Of a stretch of DNA of 64,000 nt, positions 50,338 to 64,000 are shown piece by piece. The DNA comes from Rutidosis leptorrhynchoides (lineage: Eukaryota > Streptophyta > Magnoliopsida > Asterales > Asteraceae). The notes below the pieces were generated by a model that was given only the letters and a program-made list of their open reading frames with translations, had not been told where the DNA came from and made no database searches. The stretch covers positions 710,566,001 to 710,630,000 of the forward strand of contig NC_092333.1 of NCBI RefSeq assembly GCF_046630445.1, read 5' to 3'. A program made the position numbers and the translations under genes. Position 1 is the stretch's first letter, and every line of letters starts with the position of its first letter.

Positions 50338-53300
50338 ACTTATGAATTACGTGTTTTTATTGCCTTTGCTGAACGACTTGCGTATTAACTAGGATTGTTG
50401 TCACAACTGTTTTGTATCAAAGTTATTATGTGCTATATTTTATGCTATATGTATTATAGCGGTATTGTAAGTTTGTAAAATATTGTATAAAGGTTTGAAC
50501 GCGAAATATTATTATAATCAGTTTTTCATATAGAATTGTAGTAGTTGAATGGTATATTAGCTACTAAGTATGAACTTAACATGTAGGTACTACCCGAATT
50601 AAAATTATAAAACGCTAATATGAAGAAAAAGATTTTATAAATGAGTTCATATTATGCTACGAAATACTATTGACTACTCTTAATATTCTTTATGATTAAC
50701 TTAATTCTTTTGGGCTATTTTTGAAGGAAATGGCACCGACGACTCGTCAGAATTTGAACATGAGCGAGGAAGACTTCTGTGCTTTCCTTGCAGCAAACAT
50801 AGCCGCAGTATAGGCTGCGATGCAAAATAACAATAACTCTGAATCCAGCAATGGAACTAACGCTACGAGAACTCGTGTAGGATGCTCCTACAAAGAATTC
50901 ACTATCTGTAAACCTTTGGAATTCGATAGAACAGAGGGTCCAATCGGATTAAAATGGTGGACTGAGAAGGTTGAATCGGTGTTTGCCATAAGTAAGTGCA
51001 CTGAAGAAGACAAAGTAAAGTACGCTACGCATACCTTCACGGGTACTGCGTTAACATGGTGGAACACTTATCTAGAACATGTGGGACAAGATGCTGCTTA
51101 CGCACTACCATGGTCAGCATTCAAACACTTAATGAACGAGCAGTACCGTCCCAGAAACGAGGTCAATAAGCTCAAGGTAGAGCTTAGAGGGTTACGAACA
51201 CAAGGGTTTGATATTACCACGTACGAACGACGATTCACAGAGTTGTGCCTATTGAGTCCGGGAGCGTTCGAAGATGAAGAAGAGAAAATCGACGCATTTG
51301 TAAAAGGGTTACCAAAAAGGATTCAAGAAGATGTGAGTTCACACGAGCCCGCCTCTATACAAAAGGCAAGTCGAATGGCTCACAAACTCATAAATCAGAT
51401 TGAGGGAAGAATTAAAGAGCAAGCGACCGAAGAAGCCAACACGAAACAAGTCAAGAGGAAGTGGGAAGAAAACAGTGACAAGAGTCACCAATACAACAAC
51501 AATAATAACAATAATCGCAATTACAAACGCAATAACTACCACCACAACCGCAACTTTAACCGCAACAACAATAACAATCCCAACAACAACTAAAACAACT
51601 ACAATAACCATTCCAACAATAACAACAACCGCAACAACAACAATCCCAACAATAACAACCAGAAGCAGAAACCATGCCAGAGGTGTGAAGGATACCATCC
51701 GACTGGGCTTTATACGACATCGTGTACTAAGTGTAATAGAAAGGTTCATGGTACGACGAAGTGTGAAGTTTACGGACCAATGGCTAACAAGAATAAAGGA
51801 ACAAATAATGTCAGAACAAATAATACCGCCATTATTTGTTATGGATGTGGGAAGCCGGGTCATATCAGAAACGAATGCCCAAATCAGGGGAATACTAACG
51901 GACAGAGCCGCGGAAGAGTTTTCAATATTAATATGGCAGAAGCGCAAGAAGACCTGGAGTTTGTTAAGGGTACGTTTCTTATTGATGAAAAACCTGCTTA
52001 TGTTTTATTTGATTCGGGTGCGGATAGAAGCTATATGAGTAGAGATTTTTGTGCTAAATTAAGTGGTCCATTGACGCCTATGAATAATAAATTTTTACTC
52101 GAATTAGCAAACGGTAAATTAATTTCGACAGATAAAATATGTCAGAATCGAGAAATTAAACTGGTTAGCGAAACGCTTAAGATTGATTTGATACCAGTAG
52201 AGTTAGGAGTTTTGATGTGATAATTAGAATGGACTGGTTGAAAAAGGAGAGATCAGAGATCGTATGTTACAAAAATGCAATTCGCATTGTACGAGAAGAA
52301 GGAAAACCCTTAATGGTGTACGGAGAAAAGAGCAACGCGAAGCTAAATCTTATTAGTAATTTGAAGGCGCAAAAGCTAATAAGAAAAGGTTGCTATGCTG
52401 TTTTAGCACATGTCGAGAAAGTACAAACCGAAGAAAAGAACATCAATGATGTTCCCGTCACAAAAGAATTTCCAGATGTATTTCCGAAAGAATTATCGGG
52501 ACTACCTCCACACCGATCCGTTAAATTTCAAATAGATCTTGTACGAGGAGATGCACCAATAGCTCGTGCTCCATACAGACTCGCACCCAGCGAAATGAAG
52601 GAATTCCAAAGCCAACTACAAGAACTTTTAGAGCGTGGTTTTATACGACCAAGTACATCACCATGGGGAGCTCCTGTTTTGTTTGTCAAAAAGAAGGATG
52701 GTACATTCAGGTTGTGTATCGACTACCGAGAGTTGAACAAACTTACCATCAAGAACCGTTATCCACTACCAAGAATTGACGACTTATTTGATCAACTACA
52801 AGGCTCGTCAGTTTATTCGAAGATTGATTTACGTTCTGGGTATCATCAAATGCGGGTGAAGGAGGATGATATTCCGAAGACTGCTTTCAGAATGTGTTAC
52901 GGTCATTACGAGTTTATGGTTATGCCGTTTGGGTCGACTAATGCACCAGCTGTGTTTATGGACCTCATGAACCGAGTGTGTGGACCATACCTTGACAAGT
53001 TTGTTATTATTTTCATCGATGACATACTTATTTACTCAAAGAATGATCAAGAGCACGAAGAACATTTGAGAAAAGTGCTAGAGTTGTTGAGGAAAGAAAA
53101 ACTGTACGCTAAATTTTCAAAGTGTGCATTTTGGTTGGAAGAAGTTCAATTCCTCGGTCACATAGTGAACAAAGAAGGTATTCAGGTGGATTCGGCAAAG
53201 ATTGAAACCGTTGAAAAGTGGGAAACCCCAAAAACTCCGAAGCATATACGTCAATTTTTAGGATTGGCTGGTTACTACAGAAGATTCATCCAAGATTTTT

Positions 53301-56300
53301 CCAAAATAGCAAAACCCTTGACTGCATTAACGCATAAAGGGAAGAAATTTGAATGGAAGGATGAGCAGGAGAAAGCGTTTCAATTGTTGAAGAAAAAGTT
53401 AACTACGGCACCTATATTGTCATTGCCTGAAGGGAATGATGATTTTGTGATATATTGTGACGCTTCAAAGCAAGGCCTCGGTTGTGTATTAATGCAACGA
53501 ACAAAGGTAATTGCTTATGCGTCTAGACAATTGAAGATTCACGAGCAGAATTATACGACGCATGATTTGGAATTAGGCGCGGTTGTTTTTGCATTAAAGA
53601 CTTGGAGGCACTACTTATATGGGGTCAAAAGTATTATATATACCGATCACAAAAGTCTCCAACACATATTTAATCAGAAACAACTAAACATGAGGCAGCA
53701 TAGGTGGATTGAGTTATTGAATGATTACGATTTTGAGATTCGTTACCATCCGGGGAAGGCGAATGTGGTAGCCGACGCTTTGAGTAGAAAGGACAGAGAA
53801 CCTATGCGGGTAAAAGCTATGAATATAATTATTCGTACTAACCTTACTACTCAAATAAAGGAGGCGCAGCAGGGAGTTGTAAGAGAAGGGAATTTGAAGA
53901 ATGAAATACCCAAAGGATCGGAGAAACACCTTAATATTCGGGAAGACGGAACCCGATATAGAGCTGAAATAATTTGGGTGCCAAAGTTTGGAGATGTGAG
54001 AGAAGTGGTACTTAAGGAAGCACATAAAACCAGATATTCAATACATCCCGTAGCGGGGAAGATGTACAAAGATCTCGAGAAACACTTTTGGTGGCCGGGT
54101 ATGAAAGCCGATATTGCTAAATACGTAGGAGAATGTTTGACGTGTTCTAAGGTCAAAGCTGAACATCAGAAACCATCAGGTCTACTTCAGCAACCTGAAA
54201 TCCCAGAATGGAAATGGGAAAACATTACCATGGATTTCATTACTAAGTTGCCAAGGACTGCAAGTGGTTATGATACTATTTGGGTAATAGTCGATCGTCT
54301 CACCAAATTAGTACATTTTCTGCCAATGAGAGAAGATGACAAAATGGAGAAGTTGGCACGATTATACTTAAAAGAAGTTGTCTCCAGACATGGAATACCA
54401 ATATCTATTATCTCTGATAGGGATGGCAGATTTGTTTCAAGGTTTTGGCAGACATTACAACAAGCATTAGGAACTCGTCTAGACATGAGTACTACCTATC
54501 ATCCACAGACTGATGGGCAGAGTAAAAGGACGATACAAACGCTTGAAGACATGCTACGAGCATGTGTTATTGATTTTGGAAACAGTTGGGATCGACACCT
54601 ACCATTAGCAGAGTTTTCCTACAACAACAGTTACCACTCGAGTATTGAGATGGCACCGTTTGAGGCACTTTATGGTAGAAAGTGCAGGTCTCCGATTTGT
54701 TGGAGTGAAGTTGGGGATAGATAAATTACGGGTCCGAATATAATTCAATAAACTACCGAGAAGATCATTCAAATTCAACAACGGTTAAAAACCGCCCAAA
54801 GTCGACAAAAGAGCTACGCGGACATTAAAAGAAAAGATATAGAATTTGAAATTGGAGAGATGGTCATGCTTAAGGTTTCACCTTGGAAAGGTGTTGTTCG
54901 ATTTGGTAAACGGGGGAAACTAAATCCAAGATACATCGGGCCATTCAAGATTATAGATCGTGTCGGACCAGTAGCTTACCGACTTGAGTTATGTGACGAT
55001 CGCTCCAAATCCATATGGAAGAACACGTCATTCATCGATTTCATTGCGAGGTATTTGACCTCTATATGATACGTTTTGTAAACATTGCATTCTTTTGAAA
55101 AGGCACACCATAAATGAATATTTAAATCAAAGGTTTTCGACATCTGATGATTTCTACATATAGACAATCACCGTAAATAATAGTTTACAATAGTACTTCT
55201 GTTGACAATGCAGTCAAAATAAGATACATGGTGATGATTTGGTGAATGCAACGTTTCCTTGAAAAATATGTCATGTAAGACTCCATGCACATAGCTTATC
55301 TAACATATAAGCAAACAGCGAAAGACTTCTAGGGAACCTGAGAATAAACATGCTAACAAGTGTCAACACAAAGGTTGGTGAGTTCATAGTTTTAATGTTT
55401 TGCATAATCTGTACATAAAAGTGGATCACAAGATTTCAGTTGTTTCATCCAGAAACGTTTATCAAAATATTCTACGAAATTGAGCACCCTGGTAACTAAA
55501 ATTAACGTATATATAATTTGTACCCTTTGTATAATCATCTTAATAATACACGCAAACCAACGTGTACACTTCTCAAATAGTATACGTCCGTTAAAAGGCT
55601 AGTGCTCTAGCTCGGACGGGGATATCAAGCCCTATGGATTCATATACTACTCGCGCCCACCAGTTATTATAACTGGCAGTTACTAGTTACCAAAGCTAAG
55701 GAATTTTCGGTTCAAACTCAGTGTAGAATTTAGTATGTACTTGTATCCATTGTGTTTAATATAAAGTGCATGTATTCTCAGCCCAAAAATATATATTGCA
55801 AAAGCAATTAAAAATGGAGCAAATGAAACTCACCTTAGCAGCATATAAAGTCGTTCACCAAAATGTGACTGAAACTCGGATTACCAAATAACCGTATATC
55901 TAAACCTAGAGAACATATGTTGGTCAATAAATGTCTATCAAGCTAGGTCAGGTCATAGTGTATCACAATCCTAATGATCGAGATCGACATACAAAAGTTT
56001 ATCAAAAGTCATTTCAAAGAGTCATTCTGACTTAATACTATAGTTGAATGATCATGGCAATCGAAACATTTTAACATTTCACATAGTTTCCCAATTCTTG
56101 TAAAATTAGTCTATAGTTTTTATAAGGCTTTAAAACATGATAAACCAGTCAATTTTGACAATTATTCAACAAAACGAGACGTGCCTTAAATAAAGATTCA
56201 TTTACTCGGCTGGTAATATTTAAAAAACCATTTTATCAATCTCGTAAACAAGTTGTTTAAATCTTAATTGCAGATTCAAAAGCAATTTCAATTAACGTTG

Positions 56301-56770
56301 ATCATAATTCAGTTGCCCATATCTTTTAATTCGTTCATCGAAATTTCGCGATTTCTAAATGAAAAGTTATTGATTTTTCGTCAACTTTCCAAAAACATGC
56401 ATATTATATACCTTTTATCAGTAATATATATATTAAATTCGTGATTCATCATAAACTGTTTAATGACAAAATTTAGCATACAAGCATGCATAAATATATA
56501 TACTCGAGCACTAGACATGGATATACAATTAATATATAAAAGATAAGATATGAATGCTTACGTATCAATATTGAGATTCAATATTGTAGGAAAGTACGTA
56601 GACGCAACAGAGATGATAAACACTAGATTTGATTCACAAATATACCCTCGAACATTACCCATAACCTCCTTGGAAATAATCCATAATTTCCTTAGCTCTA
56701 TCCCGCTCAAAAACCCATTTTGAAGGTGACACGCTCATAGCCTCGTCGTAGTATTTTATGTATATATACT

Positions 56771-56815
56771 ACTAATAATAATATTATAATAAGATTAATA
56801 ATAATAATATTAATT

Positions 56816-56866
<51 letters not shown>

Positions 56867-56880
56867 TAATAAATAATAAT
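56771..56880. repeat. (AAT)n-rich tract
   Basis: AAT/AATA repeat in the solo LTR, matching in place the tract at 19063-19152. Confidence 0.9.
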
Positions 56881-56931
56881 AGTATGTGGAGACCAGATCG
56901 AGCTTTTATAGTATGTGGCCTGCTACAGTAC

Positions 56932-56978
56932 CTCATGCGATCGCATGAGTTTTCAGTGTTTTTGCTATGCGATCGCAT
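56932..56978. repeat. two GCGATCGC palindromes
   Basis: CTCATGCGATCGCATGAG (56932-56949) is a perfect 18 bp palindrome, and ATGCGATCGCAT (56967-56978) is a perfect 12 bp one. Confidence 0.95.
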
Positions 56979-57024
56979 GGCCGCCTTATCCGTTTTTGTT
57001 TGCTAGTTCGTCGACATCAAATAG

Positions 57025-57222
57025 TGTACTGTAGCAAATAGTGTTTACTGTAGCAAATAGTGTTTTAATGTTTCACTGTAGCAAAGTCGTTTTCACTGTA
57101 ACACTGTAGCAAAGTACGGTTTCACTGTAGCAAATAGTGTTTTACTGTAGCAAATAGTGTTTTACTGTAGCAAAGTCATTTTTACTGTAGCAAATAGTGT
57201 TTTACTGTAGGAAAGTCATTTT
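57025..57222. repeat. CTGTAGCA array
   Basis: About ten copies of ACTGTAGCAAATAGTGTTTT-like units, partly regular (about 20 bp), directly before a TA microsatellite (57232-57281). Confidence 0.9.
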
Positions 57223-57226
57223 TACT

Positions 57227-57231
<5 letters not shown>

Positions 57232-57281
<50 letters not shown>
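57232..57281. repeat. (TA)n microsatellite
   Basis: About 50 bases of TA repeat in the solo LTR. Confidence 0.95.
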
Positions 57282-57286
<5 letters not shown>

Positions 57287-57792
57287 CATACATATAATTG
57301 TTCATGAATCGTGAGAGCAGTCAAATGTAATTGAATACATGAAACAGTTCTAAAATTTTGAGATTCAACTTCATAGACTTTGCTTATCGTGTCGGAAACG
57401 TTAAAGATTAAGTTTAAATTTGGTCAGAAATTTCCGGGTCATCACAAGTTACCTCAACAACTCGCGGCTATACATAACACTTTCCACGTCTCAAATTTGA
57501 AGAAATGTTTTGCTAAAGAAGATCTCACTATTCCGCTAGACGAAATCCAAATCAATGAAAAACTTCAATTCATCGAAGAACCCGTGATAATAATGGATCG
57601 TGAGGTTAAAAGGCTTAAGCAAAATAAGATACCAATTGTTAAGGTTCGATGGAATTCTCGTAGAGGACCCGAGTTCACCTGGGAATGTGAAGACCAGATA
57701 AAGAAGAAATACCCGCACTTATTTCCAGAAGATGCGTCAACACCTTTAACCGCATAAAATTTTGGGACGAAATTTATTTAACGGGTAGGTAC

Positions 57793-58790
<998 letters not shown>

Positions 58791-60570
58791 TGATAATGCT
58801 AAAAACGAACACATACTTCATAGCATTATCCCTCAAGAAAGACAAGATTTTAGTTGCAATTGTTCTATTTATAAGTGATATTCGTTTAAATAATAAAAGG
58901 TGAAGACAAAAGGCAGATTCGACGATTTGAAGACTCAAACCACCAAAAAACTAAAAAGTACAAAGTATAATCCAAGTGGTTCAATATATTGTTGAGAAAT
59001 GTCTTAAAATTATAAACGTACAAGCCGCAAAACGCAAAGTACAAGATATTAAATTATACGAAAAGGCGTTCGAAAATTCGGAACCGAGACATGAACCAAC
59101 TTTCAACGCTCGACGCAACGGAGCTGAAAGTACAAGTCAACTATGCACAAGAATATAATATAATATTTAAATAATTCATAATAAGAATAATAATAAATAA
59201 TAAAAAGTCGTTAATTGAGCATAGTTAAGGGGTCATAAGTGAAAATTTCAAATCAACATTTGCCTATAAAACGAGACTACGGAGAATGAAGAAAGACACA
59301 CCTTTTTCCAATCTTCTTTCTCTATATATGTAATTTATATATATATTTATAATTTTAATTTTAATTTAAGTTTAATAATAATTGAGTTATTGTAAGAAAT
59401 GTTTTACGGGTTTTAAAGTCGGAACTCTGTCCGTGTAACGCTACGCGATTATTTACCACTGTAAGCTATGTTCTTCCTTTTTAAATTAATGTCTCGTAAC
59501 TAAGTTATTATTATGCTTATTTGAGCCGAAGTAATCATGATGTTGGACTAAATATTAAAGATTGGGTTATTGGATTTTGTACCATAATTAGGGTATGGAC
59601 AAAAGACCGACACTTGTGGACATTGGACCATGGACCATTAATAGATGGGGGTATTGTCTAATCGAATGACAACTCTTTGGAGTCTGTCGAACCTATCTTC
59701 AAATTAGTTAATCTAATAATTATTAAATGATTATGCATGTCCTATTTAGTGACGTTTATACGACATCTTTTACAATCATTTAATTAATCAATTGGGTTGG
59801 GTAATTTATTATTCATTCTGGCCAAGTGGGTAAATTAATAATCATGGACTAATTAAAACAGGGGTGGATTACATACAAGGGTAATTGGTGTAATTGTTAA
59901 CAAAGTATTAAGACCTTGGATTACACACAGTCGATAACCTGGTATAATTATTAACAAAGTATTAAGACCAAGTTACAGTTCGAATCTCCAATTAGTTGGA
60001 ATATTTGACTTCGGGTATAAGGTTAATTTGACTATCATTTTATAATTATGACCGATGAACTATTATGGGCAAAAACCAGATAGGTATCAAAAAAATCCAG
60101 GACAAAGGACAATTAACCCAGCATAATAAATTAAAATCAAAACATCAAACATCATGATTACGGAAGTTTAAATAAGCATAATTCTTTTATTGTATTTCTC
60201 ATCGTACTTTCATTTACTCGCAATTTTATTTATTGTCATTTTAATATTGTTATTTATTTTACGCACTTTAATTATCGTCATTTATCTGTACGCTTAAAAT
60301 ATAAAATCGACAAACCGGTCATTAAACGGTAAATCCCCCCAAAGTTACCTATAATTACTATATCTAGTTTAACTACTTAATTAACTAATTTGACCTAGTA
60401 AGACACCCAATAATAGTGTCCACGGATCGACCTCCCGGACTTTACCTTAGCTATATTATTACACGATAGGTATACTTGCCTTTTGTGTTTTAGTTTAATT
60501 TAGGTGATTTCCTGTAGTAAATAAATATAAAACTGATAGCCGTTTCATACACACCCTCTAGAGCACATCA
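58791..60570 (+). repeat. Athila-like 5' LTR
   Basis: 1780 bp with TGAT/ATCA ends. A TATA-like CTATAAAACGAGACTACGG lies near 59264, followed by a plausible transcript start. Confidence 0.85.
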
Positions 60571-60576
60571 AGTTTT

Positions 60577-60596
60577 TGGGGCCGCTGCCGGGGACA
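60577..60596 (+). other. tRNA-Asp primer-binding site
   Basis: TGGGGCCGCTGCCGGGGACA differs at a few positions from the complement of the plant tRNA-Asp(GTC) 3' end, which is the primer commonly used by Athila-type elements. Confidence 0.8.
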
Positions 60597-61762
60597 CTTT
60601 TTGTGTCTTCACGGGGTATTTAAGTTTTTTTTTTAGTTTTTGATTGATTAAAGATATATTAATTTAAATATAATAATTTAATAAATATAATAATATAATA
60701 ATATTGAAATAAAATATAATAATATAATAATATTGAAATAAAATATAATAATATAATAATAATTTTGAATCAAATTTGAATCGTAAAGTTTTAAAAAGTC
60801 ATATTTATTAAATACTTCAGGGGTATATTATGTAACTTATAATTAATAATTTCTATCATGTCGCTTTCATGTAAATAGTAAATTAATTAATTTCGTTTCA
60901 TTTACTATTCATGAATAGTAAATGAGTTAAAAAAAGTTTTTTAAAAAAAATAATAAAAAAAAATATTATTAATTTTGTGAAGGAAAAAAAAGAAAAAAAA
61001 TTTTTTTTTTTTAAAAAAAAATTTAAAATCCTTAAAATAGAAATATTAAAATCGTTAAAAAAATAAAAATAAATATAAAAATAAATTTTTTTTAAAAAAA
61101 TTTTAAAAAAATATATATATATATATTTTTAAGATTTTGTCTATAAAATTAAAAAAAATATATATATTTATTTTAAGTTTTATTACCTTTAGATTTTTAG
61201 ACTCTATTACAACTTTTAGTATTAAGTTTAGTTTTGCCATAGTTATTTTTATACTTTTAGATTTTTAGGCTTTGCCGTAAAATCCCTTAAGTGCTTTTTC
61301 TTTAGACTAAGATTTAGGTGGCTTAAAATTTTGCGACACCGTGTTAAAATTTTAGTATCATTTTAAGTAATTGCCGTTTTTCGTTTAGAATCCCTTTTAA
61401 GTTTCGACGCGCTACTTTCTTATTTTTATTTTTTGACCTTTTATTTTTTCGACGTTTTTCGGCGCAATCTTTTTCTTTCTTATTTCTCGACGCTCTAGTT
61501 TTTAGGACATAGAATTTTCTATTTCTTCTCTAAAATTTCAAATGAAAAATTATTTTAAGCGATTAAATTGATAGACATCCAAATTTTCTGGTTCGTAGTA
61601 ATAGTTGGATTTGTTAGTGGCGAGTTGTGGGCTTCTGACTTAAAGGGTCCTGGCTACCTGCTGCATCTATTGGCTATTCGAAACGTGGGCAAAATCAGAA
61701 AAGTCTATTAATTTGATAACGTATATAATTTTTATTTTTATAACTAATAGGATATTCAGTGA
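60597..61762 (+). other. Athila leader, extremely AT-rich
   Basis: Non-coding leader between primer-binding site and gag, with long A and T runs (about 60.93-61.16 kb). No gene seen. Confidence 0.7.
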
Positions 61763-64000
61763 ATGCACCGAGCAAAACGTTCACCACCTTTCATACGTTC
61801 ACCACCTGTAACTCGATCAAGGCATCTAGCCAATATTGTTGCCGTTGATTTTTCTTTAGAATCATCATCTAGTTTAACAAGTTCTCCAACTCAAATTTCT
61901 GATAATCCATTTTTTGAACCCGACTTCACAACTGAGAATCCAGAGGATATTCAAGGACAATTCCAAAATCCTGAACCACTAATCATTCCTCCTGAACCAC
62001 AAATAGTTAAATCAGAATCTTCTAGTGATTCGGATTCAACAAATTCAATTATGGAAGTAACGGAACCTTAAAGTATGGAAGACCGAATGAGAGCCACACG
62101 CACGGGCCAAGGTCACGCCATTAATCAGCCAGATGTTAGAGCATCAGATTTTGAAATCAAAGGACAAATCCTACACATGATCACCAATCAGTGCCAATTT
62201 GGTGGTACAACAAAAGAAGATCCAAATGAACATCTTTGAACTTTTAATAGGATTTGTAATCTATTTAAAATCCAAGAAGTTGAGGATGAAACTATTTATC
62301 TTATGTTGTTCCCATGGACTTTAAAAGGAGAAGCCAAAGATTGGTTAGAATCGTTACCTGAAGGAACGATTGACTCATGGGATATTTTAGTTGAGAAATT
62401 TCTTCAAAGATTCTTTCCGGCATCTAAAGCCGTGAGACTTCAAGGAGAAATTGCCACATTCGTGCAAAAGCCAAATGAAACGTTATATGAGGCATGGACA
62501 CGATTCGGAAGGATGTTGAGAGGATGTCCTCAACACGGTTTAGATACTTTTCAAATAGTGCAAATTTTCTATAAAGGCGTCGACATCGCCACACGAAAAG
62601 ACATCGACACAGCAGCTGGTGGTTCCATTATGAAGAAAACCGCAACCGAAGCTCACAAGATCATTGATAACACAGCATCCCACTCTCATGAGTGGCATCA
62701 GGAAAAAGATATTTTTCATTCATCTAAAGCGGCTACAGCCGATTCTAGCCATAACTTTGATTCTGTTTCCGCAAAAATAGATGCTTTCGAGAGATGAATG
62801 GAAAAGATGACTAAAGATATTCACGCAATACGAATCAGTTGTGAGCAATGTGGTGGACCACACTTAACGAAAGATTGTAATGTTGAGCAAACGATGGAAC
62901 AACGAGAGAATGTTTCCTACATAAACCAAAGGCCGGGAAATAATTATCAAAATAATAATCAACCGCCAAGGCCAAACTTTAATCGAAATCAAAACATTCT
63001 TTACAATCCAAATGGACCCAATAATAACTCATACAACCAACAAGGTCTGAATAACCAACCAACTCAAAACAACACTTTCAATCAACAAAGACCAGGCTTG
63101 TATAAACCGCCACAACAAACCGAAGAGAAAAAGTCAAATCTGGAAGTAGTGGTATTTAAGCTAGTTGAATCTCAAACACAATTTATTGAAACTCAAACCC
63201 AAACGAATGAGAGGTTTGATCAGTCATTTAGAACTCAACAAGCTTCCATTTTGAATCTAGAAAAACAAGTAAGTACTCTTGTTAGATTGATGAGTGAAAG
63301 GGAACAAGGAAAGCTACCGAGTAATAATGAAGTAAATCCTCGGAATGAAAATGTTAACATGGTATCAACAAATTCTGAAAAACCAACACCAGAAGATGGG
63401 AAAGTTTTAGATGTGAGTAACAATGAAGAAGTTACAACACCACCACCACCCGAGTATGTAAAGCCAGTGGTGGCACCATACAAAACACCCATCCCGTTTC
63501 CAAGAAAAGGAGTTGAGTATGAGCAAGTGATAGGTAATAAAGTTTGTGATACCTTTGGAAAAAAGAAGAAGAAGAAGAATAAGAAAGTTCAAGAAATAAA
63601 AACCGTAGAAGTAAACCCGGTGAAGACAGTTCCACCAAAACCTCCACCTAGGGTAGGTGATCCGGGTGAATTTATTGTTCCCTGTCTACTTAGTGACTGT
63701 GTCATGTATGATGCACTAGCAGATTTAGGTTCAAGTGTGAGTGTTATGCCTCTTTCATTATATAAGAGATTAGGAGTAGGTGAGTTAAGTCCAACGGATA
63801 TGAGTGTTCGACTCCTTGATCAAACCATTAAGCACCCATTTGGAATTGCTGACAACCTACCCGTTCAAGTAGGTAATTTAACCTTTCTAGTCGAATTCAT
63901 TGTCATTGACATAGAAGAGGACCAAAACATTCCTCTAATTTTAGGTCGACCATTCTTAGCGTCCACCGGGGCGTTATTTGATGTAAGAAAGGGTAGAATG

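Larger units (their letters stand above)
54992..57446 (-). mobile_element. solo Ty3 LTR inside the chromovirus pol
   Basis: 2455 bp with a perfect AGTTA duplication (54987-54991 and 57447-57451). It belongs to the same family and orientation as 17689-20161, sharing the first 100 bases, palindromes, CTGTAGCA array and AAT tract, but has one copy of the 61 bp unit instead of four. No internal sequence remains. It is younger than the chromovirus copy that holds it. Confidence 0.93.
58791..64000 (+). mobile_element. Athila-like Ty3 element, 5' part, runs off the window
   Basis: Fossil element inserted in the chromovirus 3' LTR. Parts: 5' LTR 58791-60570 (TGATAATGC to GAGCACATCA), a primer-binding site matching the complement of the tRNA-Asp 3' end (about 60577-60596), a 1.2 kb AT-rich leader, gag from about 61.76 kb (WTLKGEAKDWLESLP, AAGGSIMKKTATEAH), a CCHC-type knuckle (CEQCGGPHLTKDCN) near 62.85 kb, and a protease region (ADLGSSVSVMPLSLYKRLG, ILGRPFLASTGA) reaching the window edge. 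The gag and protease sequences and tRNA-Asp primer point to the Athila lineage. It is broken, by about two defects in the visible part. It must be younger than the chromovirus, and cannot be dated without its second LTR. Confidence 0.9.

Noticed and set aside
51339-51947. 202-residue minus-strand frame rich in Val and Ile
   Set aside because: It is the antisense of the Asn-rich, CAA/AAC-repeat part of the chromovirus gag. Composition artefact.
59280-61760. Host gene in the long stretch before the Athila gag
   Set aside because: LTR ends and the tRNA-Asp primer-binding site show it is LTR and leader. No coding signal found.

Overview
This window reads as nuclear DNA of a flowering plant (eudicot). 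I think it is probably Asteraceae, judging from the look of the Ty3 LTR and Athila leader sequences; that is recall, not a search. It is AT-rich and intron-rich, and most of it is transposable elements stacked inside one another. Only one complete ordinary host gene is clear: a single-exon MAP3K-type kinase at 9.65-10.7 kb. A last exon of a BAP31-like ER protein lies at 23.3-23.7 kb on the minus strand, and a few exon-like fragments are unassigned.

Layout. 0-5.6 kb is the 3' end of a Ty3 (Tekay-like) element with a 3.8 kb LTR. 5.65-6.3 kb is a Copia tail and LTR. 7.4-8.1 kb is a hAT MITE with an 8 bp target-site duplication (TSD). 8.2-8.8 kb is a second Copia tail. The kinase gene follows, then a Tourist-like MITE at 10.9-11.5 kb. 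11.77-17.08 kb is a full-length LINE with a 16 bp TSD, whose ORF1 and ORF2 meet at TAATG. 17.69-20.16 kb is a solo Ty3 LTR (TSD TATTA) next to a possible PIF/Harbinger-like remnant. 21.7-23.1 kb holds two tRNA-derived SINEs. 24.09-29.28 kb is a probable non-autonomous Helitron on the minus strand with a 5'-truncated LINE nested in it. 29.88-31.47 kb is another truncated LINE carrying a SINE in its 3' end.

The right half is dominated by LTR elements. A Tork/Tnt1-like Copia fills 31.72-40.83 kb (TSD TCTAT) and contains a solo Ty3 LTR at 35.63-39.37 kb (TSD GTTTG). A SINE lies at 41.75-41.98 kb. From 43.24 kb to the end there is a nest. A small minus-strand Ty3 element was entered at 45.19 kb by a Tekay-like chromovirus. 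That chromovirus was later hit by a solo Ty3 LTR (54.99-57.45 kb, TSD AGTTA) and, inside its 3' LTR, by an Athila-like element (58.79 kb to beyond the window).

The most unusual observation is in the chromovirus. Between its primer-binding site and gag it carries two extra same-strand open frames: an acidic 191-residue protein and a 213-residue F-box protein with a Sel1/TPR-like middle, which looks like a captured host gene. Other points are the TAATG coupling of the LINE ORFs, five tRNA-derived SINE-like units (four with matching flanks), CTGTAGCA arrays and an 18 bp palindrome in the Ty3 LTRs, and a Helitron end lying near a host gene exon. All coordinates and counts were made by eye.
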